Of a stretch of 16,429 nucleotides of DNA, positions 1 through 8,082 are shown piece after piece (position 1 is the first letter of the stretch; every line of letters starts with the position of its first letter). Under the pieces are notes generated by a model that had not been told where the DNA came from, did no database searches, and saw only the letters and a program-made list of their open reading frames with translations. The position numbers were made by a program, and so were the translations under genes. The DNA is from Timaviella sp038204505 (GTDB lineage Bacteria > Cyanobacteriota > Cyanobacteriia > Elainellales > Elainellaceae). The DNA lies in NCBI GenBank assembly GCA_038204505.1, contig JBBRCV010000126.1:1-16429 (forward strand), read 5' to 3'.

Positions 1-88
1 AGCTACATTTCTAAGAGGTTGCCAGGTCTTAAAGAATTTGCGCCTAGCATTCATCCAACTTCGCCGACCTTTGTGTCTCACTGCTGCC

Positions 89-2902
89 ATGCTGAAGAAT
101 TTGCTGGGTGATCCCAACGCCCGAAAGCTCAAAAAATATAAAAATGACATTGTTGAAGTCAATTTACTGGAAGAGGAAATCCAAGTCCTTTCCGATGAGC
201 AACTGACGGGGAAAACCGAAGAGTTCAGGCAGCGGCTAAAAAAGGGCGAAACATTAAGAGATATTTTGCCGGAAGCCTATGCAGTGGTGCGTGAAGCCGG
301 AAAGCGCGTCTTGGGTCTACGTCACTTTGATGTGCAAATTCAGGGCGGCATGGTGCTCCACGATGGGCAAATTGCCGAAATGAAGACTGGCGAGGGGAAA
401 ACTCTAGTTTCGACCTTACCCGCTTACCTCAATGCACTAGAAGGTAAGGGCGTTCATGTTGTTACGGTCAACGACTATCTGGCGCGCCGAGACGCAGAGT
501 GGATGGGACAAGTCCACCGTTTCCTGGGCTTGAGTGTGGGACTCATTCAGCAGGGCATGAGTTCTGAAGAACGCCGCAAGAACTACGCCTGCGATATTAC
601 TTACGCTACCAACAGTGAGCTAGGCTTCGATTATCTGCGTGATAATATGTCAACCTCTATGGCAGAGGTGGTGCAGCGTCCGTTCAACTATTGCGTGATT
701 GACGAAGTAGACTCGGTGCTGATTGATGAAGCCCGGACACCGCTGATTATTTCAGGACAGGTCGATCGCCCCAGTGAAAAATATACCCGTGCTGCCGAGG
801 TTGCCGATCTCCTTCGCCGCATGGAGAACGAGGATGACCTGAGCAATCACTATGAGGTAGATGAAAAGCAGAGGAATGTCCTGCTTTCAGATAAGGGCTT
901 TGAAGAGGCTGAAAATCTGCTAGGCGTGACTGATTTGTTCGACCCTAACGATCCTTGGGCACATTTCATTTTTAATGCCATCAAAGCAAAAGAATTATTT
1001 ATTAAGAACGTGGCATACATTGTCACCAACGACGGCGAAGTGATTATTGTTGATGAATCGACCGGACGAGTCATGCCGGGTCGGCGTTGGAGCGATGGCT
1101 TGCACCAGGCGATCGAAGCTAAAGAACACGTCGAAATTCAGCCCGAAACTCAAACGCTTGCCACCATTACCTACCAAAACTTCTTTTTGACCTACCCCAA
1201 ATTGGCAGGGATGACGGGTACTGCCAAGACTGAGGAAGCAGAGCTAGAGAAAATCTATAACCTGGAAGTGACTATCATCCCTACTAACCGCCGCAGTGGA
1301 CGGGGGGATATGCCTGATGTGGTCTACAAAACAGAAGATGCTAAGTGGGACGCGATCGCCCAGGAGTGTGCCGAAATGCACGAGACGGGTCGCCCTGTCT
1401 TGGTCGGTACAACCAGTGTCGAAAAATCCGAAGTTTTGTCGCGGCTATTGAGCGAACTCAAAATTCCCCATAGCTTGCTCAACGCTAAGCCCGAAAATGT
1501 AGAGCGAGAGTCGGAAATTATTGCCCAAGCGGGGCGTAAAGGCTCAGTCACCATTGCCACCAACATGGCAGGTCGAGGCACAGACATCATTTTGGGCGGG
1601 AACGCTGAGTACATGGCGCGGCTGAAGGTGCGGGAATATTTGATGCCCCGTTTGGTCATGCCCGAAGATGAGGGGGACTTTGGCGGGCAACCTCGTTTAG
1701 GCAGTGGACGCAGCGGCGGACAAGGCTTTACTCCGGGTAGCGAAAAGAAGGTCAAAACCTGGAAGGCTTCTCCTCAGATTTTCCCGGTACAACTTTCCCG
1801 CGAAACTGAGCAGATGTTGAAGGGAGCAGTAGATTTTGCGATTAAACATTATGGCGAGCGATCGCTGCCTGAGCTAGAAGCCGAAGACGTGATCGCCACT
1901 GCTGCCGAAAAAGCGCCTAGCAGCGATCCCGCCATCCTTAAACTACGAGAAGTCTATAACCTATTGCGTAAGCAGTACGAGCAGTACACTAGCGCCGAAC
2001 ACGACCAGGTGACCGCGTTGGGTGGACTGCATGTAATTGGCACAGAGCGCCACGAATCGCGCCGGATTGATAACCAGTTGCGCGGACGGGCAGGGCGGCA
2101 GGGTGACCCTGGCTCGACGAAGTTTTTCTTGAGTTTGCAAGATAACCTATTGCGAATTTTTGGGGGCGATAGCGTGGCTGGGTTAATGAACGCCTTCCGC
2201 GTTGAAGAAGATATGCCGATTGAATCGGGAATGCTGACCCGCTCCTTAGAGGGCGCACAGAAGAAGGTCGAAACCTATTACTACGACATTCGTAAACAGG
2301 TCTTTGAATACGACGAGGTGATGAATAATCAGCGTCGTGCCATCTATGCTGAGCGCCGTCGGGTATTAGAAGGGCTAGACCTGAAAGAACAGGTGATCAA
2401 GTACGCCGAGCTGACGATGGATGACATCGTGGATGCTTACGTCAACCCTGATCTACCGCCTGAAGAATGGGAACTCGACAAGTTGGTCAGCAAAGTCAAA
2501 CAATTTGTTTACCTCCTCGAAGACATGGAGCCATCCCAACTAGAGGACATGAGCACTGGAGAAATCAAGTTCTTCTTGCACGAACAAGCCCGGATTGCCT
2601 ATGACCTGAAAGAAGCGCAGGTTGATCAGATTCAAGCTGGATTGATGCGGCAGGCGGAACGGTTCTTCATTCTTCAGCAAATTGATACGCTTTGGCGCGA
2701 ACATTTGCAACAAATGGAAGGATTACGAGAATCGGTGGGTCTGCGTGGCTATGGTCAGAAAGATCCGCTGATTGAGTATAAGAGTGAGGGCTACGAGTTG
2801 TTCTTGGAAATGATGACGAGCATTCGGCGGAATGTAGTTTACTCGTTGTTCCAGTTCCAACCGCAGGCACAGCCAGCAGTTCAGCCTTCGGAGATGGTCT
2901 AG
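89..2902 (+). CDS. secA: Protein translocase ATPase SecA
   Basis: SecA is the ATPase motor that pushes unfolded preproteins through SecYEG in the plasma and thylakoid membranes. The reading frame opens at 38, but the family N-terminus (MLKNLLGDPNARKLKKY) begins at the ATG at 89, giving 937 residues; the 17 extra upstream residues look unlike SecA. Visible motifs are Walker A MKTGEGKT (residues 98-105), Walker B/DEAD-like DEVD (205-208) followed by SVLIDEARTPLIISG, GTDIILGG, and the QLRGRAGRQGDPG motif VI. Between GTDIILGG and the TALGGLHVIGTERHESRR block lies a long Gly-rich, charged insertion of the kind known in cyanobacterial and plastid SecA. The C-terminus ends in a Pro/Gln-rich tail without the CxCxSGK zinc motif of proteobacterial SecA. 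No clear Shine-Dalgarno sequence precedes 89. A hairpin terminator follows the stop. The family assignment is certain; only the start is inferred. Confidence 0.98.
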   Translation: MLKNLLGDPNARKLKKYKNDIVEVNLLEEEIQVLSDEQLTGKTEEFRQRLKKGETLRDILPEAYAVVREAGKRVLGLRHFDVQIQGGMVLHDGQIAEMKTGEGKTLVSTLPAYLNALEGKGVHVVTVNDYLARRDAEWMGQVHRFLGLSVGLIQQGMSSEERRKNYACDITYATNSELGFDYLRDNMSTSMAEVVQRPFNYCVIDEVDSVLIDEARTPLIISGQVDRPSEKYTRAAEVADLLRRMENEDDLSNHYEVDEKQRNVLLSDKGFEEAENLLGVTDLFDPNDPWAHFIFNAIKAKELFIKNVAYIVTNDGEVIIVDESTGRVMPGRRWSDGLHQAIEAKEHVEIQPETQTLATITYQNFFLTYPKLAGMTGTAKTEEAELEKIYNLEVTIIPTNRRSGRGDMPDVVYKTEDAKWDAIAQECAEMHETGRPVLVGTTSVEKSEVLSRLLSELKIPHSLLNAKPENVERESEIIAQAGRKGSVTIATNMAGRGTDIILGGNAEYMARLKVREYLMPRLVMPEDEGDFGGQPRLGSGRSGGQGFTPGSEKKVKTWKASPQIFPVQLSRETEQMLKGAVDFAIKHYGERSLPELEAEDVIATAAEKAPSSDPAILKLREVYNLLRKQYEQYTSAEHDQVTALGGLHVIGTERHESRRIDNQLRGRAGRQGDPGSTKFFLSLQDNLLRIFGGDSVAGLMNAFRVEEDMPIESGMLTRSLEGAQKKVETYYYDIRKQVFEYDEVMNNQRRAIYAERRRVLEGLDLKEQVIKYAELTMDDIVDAYVNPDLPPEEWELDKLVSKVKQFVYLLEDMEPSQLEDMSTGEIKFFLHEQARIAYDLKEAQVDQIQAGLMRQAERFFILQQIDTLWREHLQQMEGLRESVGLRGYGQKDPLIEYKSEGYELFLEMMTSIRRNVVYSLFQFQPQAQPAVQPSEMV

Positions 2903-2929
2903 GAATCTAGAAAGCCTGGTTTTATAGAG

Positions 2930-2959
2930 AGGGGCGATCGCATTCACGCGATCGCCCCT
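2930..2959 (+). terminator. Rho-independent-type hairpin after secA, arms built from HIP1 palindromes
   Basis: A perfect 12-bp stem (2930-2941 pairs with 2948-2959) with a 6-base loop lies 27 bases after the secA stop. Each arm contains a complete GCGATCGC octamer, and TTGTCTTT follows. The stem is strong but the T-tract is interrupted. It could also end the converging DUF1499 transcript from the other strand. Confidence 0.7.
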
Positions 2960-2993
2960 TGTCTTTAAGATTTTTGAAAGTAGTCAAAAAAAC

Positions 2994-3557
2994 TTACGCC
3001 AACTTCGCTCGAATTTCTTCCACCCGCTTCCGGTTTACGCCCAAATCTGACTGCCCTAACCGCGATGCTGAGCGGACATGAATCACCTTAGCGTTGTCAT
3101 CGACGTAGAACTCTACATCATCTACAAAACCCATAAGTCCACTAGTAAACTCAGCATAAAGATAATTACTGCCTTCGGTAACAATGGTAGTGCGTTCCAT
3201 GCTTCCTACAACAGATTTGACCTTTGCTAGCGCTTCAGAGGCAGAAGTGGTGTAAGCGATCGCCTCTACCTTGTGTTCTGCATCAGCCGCCTGACTGTTA
3301 ACGCAATTGGGTGTACCCGGACAAGCCGTTAACTTGCCATCTTTAACGCCCAATACGTCGGGGCGTTTACCAGAAAATGAGAATAAGGATTTATTTGCCA
3401 TAGCGATTTTAGTAGGTGCTAAAAAGTAAGGAGAAGAAACGTGGCGAGAGGCAACACTAGGAGCAGAAGACAGTGCTGCACTTGGGGCAGCTTGCGCCAA
3501 CCAACAAATGGCGGTCAGGAAAATTGAGCAACAGATCATGAATCCTGACTTCAGCAT
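2994..3557 (-). CDS. DUF1499 family exported protein
   Basis: This 187-residue protein belongs to the DUF1499 family, of unknown function and common in cyanobacteria and plastid-bearing eukaryotes. The N-terminus has a hydrophobic stretch (about residues 5-30, ending in Ala-rich sequence) that looks like a signal peptide, so the mature protein is probably periplasmic or thylakoid-lumenal. The conserved domain covers about residues 65-187, with CPGTPNCVNSQ near its start, the block YAEFTSGLMGFVDDVEFYVD, and the terminal SRLGQSDLGVNRKRVEEIR. About 35 low-complexity Ser/Ala/Pro residues separate the signal from the domain. There is no clear Shine-Dalgarno sequence before the ATG, so a later start is possible. 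It converges on secA and probably shares its terminator. The family assignment is firm and no function is known. Confidence 0.88.
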   Translation of the reverse strand: MLKSGFMICCSIFLTAICWLAQAAPSAALSSAPSVASRHVSSPYFLAPTKIAMANKSLFSFSGKRPDVLGVKDGKLTACPGTPNCVNSQAADAEHKVEAIAYTTSASEALAKVKSVVGSMERTTIVTEGSNYLYAEFTSGLMGFVDDVEFYVDDNAKVIHVRSASRLGQSDLGVNRKRVEEIRAKLA

Positions 3558-3604
3558 ATTTTTTTGAGATCGTGAAGACTGCGTTACCTAGTATTACGCA
3601 ATCC

Positions 3605-4027
3605 TTACCTCGGTGGACTGTTCTCATGCAAAATTAATTTTTCATGCAAAATCAAGCGATTTCCTAGCGGGTCATAGGCATAAATTTCACGACCGTGAGA
3701 GGCGATCGTGATTTCTCCTGGGGGCGGACACCCTAATGCGGCAAACTGGGCGATCGCCTCTTCCAAGTTAGTCACCTCCATACATAAGCTCATACCGCCC
3801 GCGCTGCTTTGCAGATACCGCAAGGGTCGCCCAGAAAATTCAGCAACATGGTTTTCCTGGGGCTTAAAAAGTCCTAACCGCAATCCTGGTAACTGAAACT
3901 CGGCGTAAACCTTGGGAATATATATTGACGGCTCCTGCCTAAACAGCAAACTATAAAAACGCATCAACGTTTCACCGTCAGGATCAACAAGCGTGACAAA
4001 TACATTAGTAATATGCAAAATCGTCAT
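3605..4027 (-). CDS. VOC-superfamily (glyoxalase/bleomycin-resistance fold) protein
   Basis: This 140-residue protein has the single-domain vicinal-oxygen-chelate layout: the opening strand ILHITNVFVTLVD, a helix with RFYSLLF, the mid strands LPGLRLGLFKP and MSLCMEVTNLEEAIAQFAALG, and the closing strand YAYDPLGNRLILHE, whose Glu is the usual last metal ligand. VOC proteins include glyoxalase I, dioxygenases and antibiotic-binding proteins, so the substrate cannot be read from the fold. The C-terminus carries a duplicated LILHE(K/N) hexapeptide from an 18-base tandem repeat at about 3625-3660, an odd extension just past the domain. The gene is divergent from aspC, with 112 bases between the starts. 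Confidence 0.85.
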   Translation of the reverse strand: MTILHITNVFVTLVDPDGETLMRFYSLLFRQEPSIYIPKVYAEFQLPGLRLGLFKPQENHVAEFSGRPLRYLQSSAGGMSLCMEVTNLEEAIAQFAALGCPPPGEITIASHGREIYAYDPLGNRLILHEKLILHENSPPR

Positions 4028-4139
4028 GCTCTTTATGCAGATTAAGAATGCTAAAACAGGAGATCAAATGTGGCACTTGTAAATCAATCGATTACTGTTA
4101 AAGATATAAGAATTTAACCCAAGCATAATCTCTAAAACA

Positions 4140-5306
4140 ATGAAACTAGCAGCAAGAGTAGGGCAAGTTGCGCCCTCTTTAACGTTAGCGATCGATGCCA
4201 AAGCTAAAGCCATGAAGCGCGACGGCGTTGACGTTCTTAGCTTTAGTGTAGGCGAACCTGACTTTGATACGCCGTCCCACATTCGGGCAGCGGCTGAGGC
4301 AGCTTTGGAACAGGGCAAAACCCGCTATGGTCCTGCTGCCGGAGAACCCAGACTGCGGGAAGCGATCGCCCAGAAGCTGCAACGTGACAACAATCTCTGC
4401 TACGAAGCCGCCAACATTGTCGTGACTAATGGCGGCAAGCATTCCCTGTTCAACACTATGCTGGCGTTAATTGAGCCAGGGGATGAAGTTATTATCCCAG
4501 CACCGTTCTGGGTCAGCTATCCCGAAATGGTCAAGCTTGCCGAAGGTACGCCTGTCATTGTGCAAACGACTACTGAGAGCGGCTTTCGGATTACACCCGA
4601 ACAGCTTAGGCAAGCGATCACGCCAAAAACTAAGTTTTTAATCCTCAACTCTCCTTCTAATCCAACCGGGATGGTTTACACACCTGAAGAAGTGAGAGCG
4701 ATCGCCCAAATCATTGTTGAAGAAGACATTTGGGTGATTTCCGATGAAATCTACGAAAAAATTCTTTACGACGGAGCCGAACACCTCAGCATTGGTGCGG
4801 TCAGCGCCGCCGTTTTTGAACGCACTATTACCAGTAGCGGCTTTGCTAAAACCTACGCTATGACAGGTTGGCGGGTAGGATTTTTGGCAGCACCCTTACC
4901 CATTGTTAAAGCTGTCGAAACCATCCAAAGCCACAGCACTTCTAACGTTTGTACATTTGCCCAGTACGGGGCGATCGCGGCATACGAAGGCTCTCAAGAT
5001 TGTGTCAAAGAAATGGTTGAAGCGTTCACCGAACGGCGGCAGGTAATGCTGGAATACCTCAACAGCATTCCGGGTTTCACCTGCATTGCGCCAACCGGAG
5101 CTTTCTATATGTTCCCCAACATCAGCAAGCTCGGTATCAATTCCCTCGACTTTTGCAGTGGCTTACTCGAAACTCAGCAGGTCGCCGCCGTTCCCGGTGT
5201 AGCTTTTGGTACGGATGATTGCATCCGACTATCCTATTCAACGAGTGTTGAAAATATTCGTAAGGGAATGGATCGATTGGCAGCGTATGTGGCGGCGATC
5301 GGATAA
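4140..5306 (+). CDS. aspC: Aspartate aminotransferase, class I PLP-dependent
   Basis: This 388-residue fold-type I aminotransferase would exchange amino groups between aspartate and 2-oxoglutarate in the cytoplasm, linking nitrogen assimilation with the oxaloacetate pool. Visible motifs are the N-terminal SFSVGEPDFDTP, the NSPSNPTG block (residues 170-177), the PLP Schiff-base lysine in SGFAKTYAMTGWR (K237), and the substrate carboxylate-binding arginine in CIRLSYS (R363). Length and motifs fit the subgroup Ib AspC common in cyanobacteria. Some members of this subgroup also act on prephenate or aromatic substrates, so specificity is inferred. It is a single gene with gaps on both sides. No good Shine-Dalgarno sequence precedes the ATG; translation starting at MKLAARVGQVAPSLTL agrees with the family. 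Confidence 0.95.
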   Translation: MKLAARVGQVAPSLTLAIDAKAKAMKRDGVDVLSFSVGEPDFDTPSHIRAAAEAALEQGKTRYGPAAGEPRLREAIAQKLQRDNNLCYEAANIVVTNGGKHSLFNTMLALIEPGDEVIIPAPFWVSYPEMVKLAEGTPVIVQTTTESGFRITPEQLRQAITPKTKFLILNSPSNPTGMVYTPEEVRAIAQIIVEEDIWVISDEIYEKILYDGAEHLSIGAVSAAVFERTITSSGFAKTYAMTGWRVGFLAAPLPIVKAVETIQSHSTSNVCTFAQYGAIAAYEGSQDCVKEMVEAFTERRQVMLEYLNSIPGFTCIAPTGAFYMFPNISKLGINSLDFCSGLLETQQVAAVPGVAFGTDDCIRLSYSTSVENIRKGMDRLAAYVAAIG

Positions 5307-5718
5307 TTTTATTTGAATAAATCACGTCCGTATTTTCTCAGATTTAGCGCAAAGCAGATGTAGCAAATAGCTGATCAGTACTCTCCCAAAACCCGCTGTA
5401 TACAAAGCTTTCGGGGGTCAGAGCCATATTGACAACATACCAAAATCCTTCTATTTCTAAGGGGTGTGTTTCTTTGAATTGAGGGCTTTGATATGCGGCA
5501 TTGGTTTGGTTGGGGTTCGACAGGTGCTTGCTTCGGGGTTGCTTTCGTCAAGCTTAGAGAAGGGGATTTTATGATGGGCATTAATTGTCTGGTTTTTGGC
5601 GGCATTTGTTGGGGATTATCGAAGATTTTTTTGAAGTAGCGATCGCGCCATAAGCGACAAACAGCAATAAATGGGGATGACAATAGTGTTGTCCCTTTTT
5701 TACTAAATAAATCTCAAG
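5307..5718. other. 412-base intergenic stretch, no recognised gene
   Basis: I see no convincing protein or structural RNA gene here. A TTG-started minus-strand frame (5683-5375) has composition unlike the neighbours and no recognisable motif. On the plus strand an ATG at 5571, preceded by AGAAGGGG at a proper distance, opens a 22-codon frame encoding a hydrophobic peptide (stop at 5637-5639), followed by a weak hairpin and T-tract before menH. The GGTTCGAC at about 5514-5521 resembles a tRNA T-loop or the tmRNA 5' end but has no supporting stems. Confidence 0.5.
5674..5701 (+). terminator. Possible weak terminator or attenuator upstream of menH
   Basis: GGGA and CAA (5674-5677, 5681-5683) can pair with TTGTCCC (5689-5695) around a 3-base bulge, and six T follow (5696-5701). 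The stem is short and bulged, so this is a weak call. It lies 17 bases before the menH ATG, so it would end a transcript coming from the 5307-5640 gap rather than from menH. Confidence 0.25.
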
Positions 5719-6597
5719 ATGGAAGGAATAATTTCTTTTGAGAATTACCAACTTGGGTACTCACTAAGTGGCAGAAGCGATCGCCCTTCCATTCTTTTTT
5801 TGCATGGATTTATGGGCGATCGTCACGACTTCACTCCCATTACATCCCTCTTAAGCGATCGCTACCAATGCCTAGCCATCGATCTTCCTGGACATGGAGA
5901 AACACGGGTTATAGAAGATGCCGAATACGGAATGGCGCTAACAGCACAAGCCGTTATTAGAGCTTTAGATCAACTGCATATTTCACAATGCTTTTTGGTG
6001 GGATATTCCATGGGAGGCAGGTTAGCGCTGTATCTCACTGTTCACTTTCCCGAACGATTCATTGGGACTGTGCTAGAGTCGGCTTCGCCAGGATTAAAGA
6101 TGGAGGAGGAGAGAAGGCAACGAGTGCAAAAGGATTGGCAGTTAGCGACGGAATTAGAGACGACGGACTTTGCTGAATTTTTGACAAACTGGTATGAGCA
6201 GCCGTTGTTTGCCTCTATGAAGCGTGCTCTTCGAGATACCCGCAAGGGGTCGCTTCGAGATACCCGCAAAGGGTCGCTTGCGAATAGCTTAGACTCGCCC
6301 ACCTTCGCGCAAATGTTAGAGCGACGGCAGCAAAATCAACCGACTGAACTGGCAAAATCTCTACGCAATTTGGGCACCGGATCTCAGCCTTCTTTGTGGA
6401 CAGAATTAGCGCAGAATCAAGTGCCTTTGTTGCTATTAGTAGGTGAACTAGATCAAAAATTTGTGCAGATTAACCAAGAGATGCAGGCGCTCTGCTCATC
6501 GGCACAGCTTCAAATTATGGCAGGATGTGGGCACAATGTTCATTTTGAAAATATGCAGAGTTTTGTAGAGAGCTTAAGAGGATTTTTCAAGGTTTAA
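5719..6597 (+). CDS. menH: MenH-type alpha/beta hydrolase (SHCHC synthase), with repeat insertion
   Basis: MenH removes pyruvate from SEPHCHC to give 2-succinyl-6-hydroxy-2,4-cyclohexadiene-1-carboxylate, a step of menaquinone/phylloquinone synthesis; in cyanobacteria the end product is the photosystem I quinone. The 292-residue protein shows the alpha/beta hydrolase fold: oxyanion region FLHGFMGDRHDF, nucleophile elbow GYSMGG (S97), acid GELD (D245) and GCGHNVHFE (H272). The run NQPTELAKSLRNLGTGSQPSLW is typical of MenH and separates it from generic hydrolases. Between EQPLFASMKR and SPTFAQMLERR about 20 residues are inserted, including two copies of LRDTRKGS (171-178, 179-186), encoded by a 24-base tandem repeat. 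The insertion keeps the frame and all catalytic residues, so the enzyme may still work. Confidence 0.9.
   Translation: MEGIISFENYQLGYSLSGRSDRPSILFLHGFMGDRHDFTPITSLLSDRYQCLAIDLPGHGETRVIEDAEYGMALTAQAVIRALDQLHISQCFLVGYSMGGRLALYLTVHFPERFIGTVLESASPGLKMEEERRQRVQKDWQLATELETTDFAEFLTNWYEQPLFASMKRALRDTRKGSLRDTRKGSLANSLDSPTFAQMLERRQQNQPTELAKSLRNLGTGSQPSLWTELAQNQVPLLLLVGELDQKFVQINQEMQALCSSAQLQIMAGCGHNVHFENMQSFVESLRGFFKV
6229..6276. repeat. menH: 24-bp tandem repeat (2 copies) inserted inside menH
   Basis: Two adjacent 24-base units (6229-6252 and 6253-6276) differ by one base (G6246 versus A6270). They encode LRDTRKGS twice and then run into CTTGCG. The repeat sits within about 60 bases that have no counterpart in the MenH pattern I recognise. 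It resembles the small dispersed repeats that spread through cyanobacterial genomes, including in-frame into coding regions; that family link is inference. Confidence 0.8.
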
Positions 6598-6632
6598 ACT
6601 CAATTTAACTCTGGATGTGTACCCTTGATACC

Positions 6633-6669
6633 CTTACAAATCTGCCTTTAAGCGAATATGATTTGTAAG
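6633..6669 (+). promoter_or_regulatory. 9-bp inverted repeat in the mtnA leader
   Basis: CTTACAAAT (6633-6641) and ATTTGTAAG (6661-6669) are perfect inverted copies with 19 bases between. They end 40 bases before the preferred mtnA start at 6710. They could form a hairpin or bind a dimeric regulator. They match no riboswitch I recognise and there is no T-tract. Confidence 0.35.
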
Positions 6670-6709
6670 TCTCCTCATGGGACTAATCATTTACACACAA
6701 TCCCTTACC

Positions 6710-7768
6710 ATGGTTCTTCCAACGCAAGTTTATCCAGTCATTTGGTATCACGACCACGTGCGACTGATTGATCAAACGCGTCTACCCAACGAGTATTCTG
6801 TGGTAGAAATTAACCGCTCTGATGATATGGCAGTGGCAATTAAAACCATGATTGTCCGAGGTGCGCCCGCCATTGGAGTAGCAGCGGCATACGGGATTTA
6901 CCTCGGTGCGCGCGAAATTAAGACCAGCGATCGCACTCTATTTCTGTCTAATCTCGAAGAAGTGGCGCAAAAGCTGGGGGCAACTCGTCCTACGGCAGTT
7001 AACTTGTTTTGGGCGATCGAGCGAATGATGAAAACAGCTCGCCAAACGATTGGCACGGTAGATCATCTCAGACAAATATTGCTCGAAACTGCTCAAGCCA
7101 TCAACGCCGAAGATATTGAAACCTGTCAGGCGATCGGCGATTTCGGGCTGCAAGCGTTACCCGCTAGTCCCACTAAGCTGCGGCTGCTGACCCATTGCAA
7201 TGCAGGCGCGTTGGCAACCGCAGGATACGGCACGGCGCTGGGTGTAGTGCGATCGGCATGGCGCGACGATCGCCTGGAGCGAGTCTACGCCGACGAAACT
7301 CGTCCCCGGTTGCAGGGCGCAAAGCTAACGGCTTGGGAATGCGTTCAAGAAGGCATCCCCGTCACCGTTATTACCGACAGTATGGCAGCCCATTGTATGA
7401 AGCTTGGCATGATTGATGTAGTGGTGGTGGGTGCCGATCGCATTACCGCGAACGGAGATGCCGCCAACAAAATTGGCACGTACAGTTTAGCGTTAGTCGC
7501 CAAGGCACACAACGTTCCCTTTTATGTTGCAGCACCTCTCTCAACGGTAGATTTTAGCCTTAGCGATGGCGGTTTAATTCCCATTGAAGAACGTGATCCC
7601 GAAGAGGTCTATCAAGTGGGTGATACTCGTCTCTGTCCGGTTGGTGTAGAGTTCTATAACCCCGCATTTGATGTTACACCTGCGGCATTGATTACAGGCA
7701 TTGTCACAGAGCTAGGAGTCGTTAAGCCTGCCGAACTGGTGCATTTGCGTGAGAAGCAGGTTAGGTAG
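6710..7768 (+). CDS. mtnA: S-methyl-5-thioribose-1-phosphate isomerase
   Basis: MtnA converts 5-methylthioribose-1-phosphate to 5-methylthioribulose-1-phosphate in the methionine salvage pathway, which recycles the methylthio group left from polyamine synthesis. From the ATG at 6710 it is 352 residues. Diagnostic blocks are IVRGAPAIGVAAAYG, THCNAGALATAGYGTALG with the catalytic Cys (C163), YADETRPRLQGAKLTAWE, and VVGADRITANGDAANKIGTYSLA with the catalytic Asp (D243). An in-frame ATG at 6677 would add 11 residues (MGLIIYTQSLT), but family proteins begin close to the YPVIWYHDHVRLIDQTRLPNEY segment, so 6710 is preferred. Neither start has a good Shine-Dalgarno sequence. No other salvage gene (mtnB/C/D) is adjacent. 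The eIF2B-alpha-like fold makes paralogues possible, but the Cys/Asp pair and these motifs fit MtnA. Confidence 0.94.
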   Translation: MVLPTQVYPVIWYHDHVRLIDQTRLPNEYSVVEINRSDDMAVAIKTMIVRGAPAIGVAAAYGIYLGAREIKTSDRTLFLSNLEEVAQKLGATRPTAVNLFWAIERMMKTARQTIGTVDHLRQILLETAQAINAEDIETCQAIGDFGLQALPASPTKLRLLTHCNAGALATAGYGTALGVVRSAWRDDRLERVYADETRPRLQGAKLTAWECVQEGIPVTVITDSMAAHCMKLGMIDVVVVGADRITANGDAANKIGTYSLALVAKAHNVPFYVAAPLSTVDFSLSDGGLIPIEERDPEEVYQVGDTRLCPVGVEFYNPAFDVTPAALITGIVTELGVVKPAELVHLREKQVR

Positions 7769-7788
7769 AAAACTAGATGCTGAAGCCG

Positions 7789-8064
7789 TCACTCTTTTGT
7801 CGGTTTTAGCATTTCTACCAACACATGATGTGCTTCCTTAGCATCTGCTAATTCATGGTCGAAAACAATTCGCAGAGGTTGCGTTGTCCCGTCCACTTGG
7901 ATGCTTAGATCCATTCCTTGCGAATCGATCTTAACCATCTCTGCGGTGGTTACATCAGTGACACCGCCATATTCTGTGGCGTAGAAAACTACTGAGTCGG
8001 CGTGGTCTTTATTCATGTGTTTGCAGATGCGATCGCTTACTTCCACAGGAAAAGCAGTAGACAT
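7789..8064 (-). CDS. DUF2470 domain protein
   Basis: This 91-residue protein consists of one DUF2470 domain, the small split-barrel-associated domain also found at the C-terminus of some FMN-binding and HugZ-type haem-degrading proteins and as stand-alone proteins in cyanobacteria and plants. The conserved core is the ICKHMNKDHADSVVFYA segment near residue 14, then GVTDVTTAEMVKIDSQGMDL and the final helix AKEAHHVLVEML. No FMN-binding partner domain is present, so the function is unknown; relatives have been tied to tetrapyrrole metabolism. The ATG lies 18 bases after the stop of a 36-residue membrane peptide on the same strand, so the two are probably co-transcribed. The gene is convergent with mtnA, 20 bases away. 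Confidence 0.85.
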   Translation of the reverse strand: MSTAFPVEVSDRICKHMNKDHADSVVFYATEYGGVTDVTTAEMVKIDSQGMDLSIQVDGTTQPLRIVFDHELADAKEAHHVLVEMLKPTKE

Positions 8065-8082
8065 AGTTTTAGGGAGTAGGTT

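Noticed and set aside
1324..1755. 143-residue minus-strand frame inside secA
   Set aside because: It is the complement of conserved SecA coding sequence and has no independent motif or start signal.
5505..5535. GGTTCGAC resembling a tRNA T-loop or tmRNA 5' end
   Set aside because: Flanking bases do not form a T-stem or acceptor stem and no tag-peptide frame follows.
5375..5683. 102-residue minus-strand frame starting with TTG
   Set aside because: No Shine-Dalgarno sequence, an odd Lys/Pro/Gln/Arg-rich composition, no motif, and in a gap with no sign of coding on either strand.
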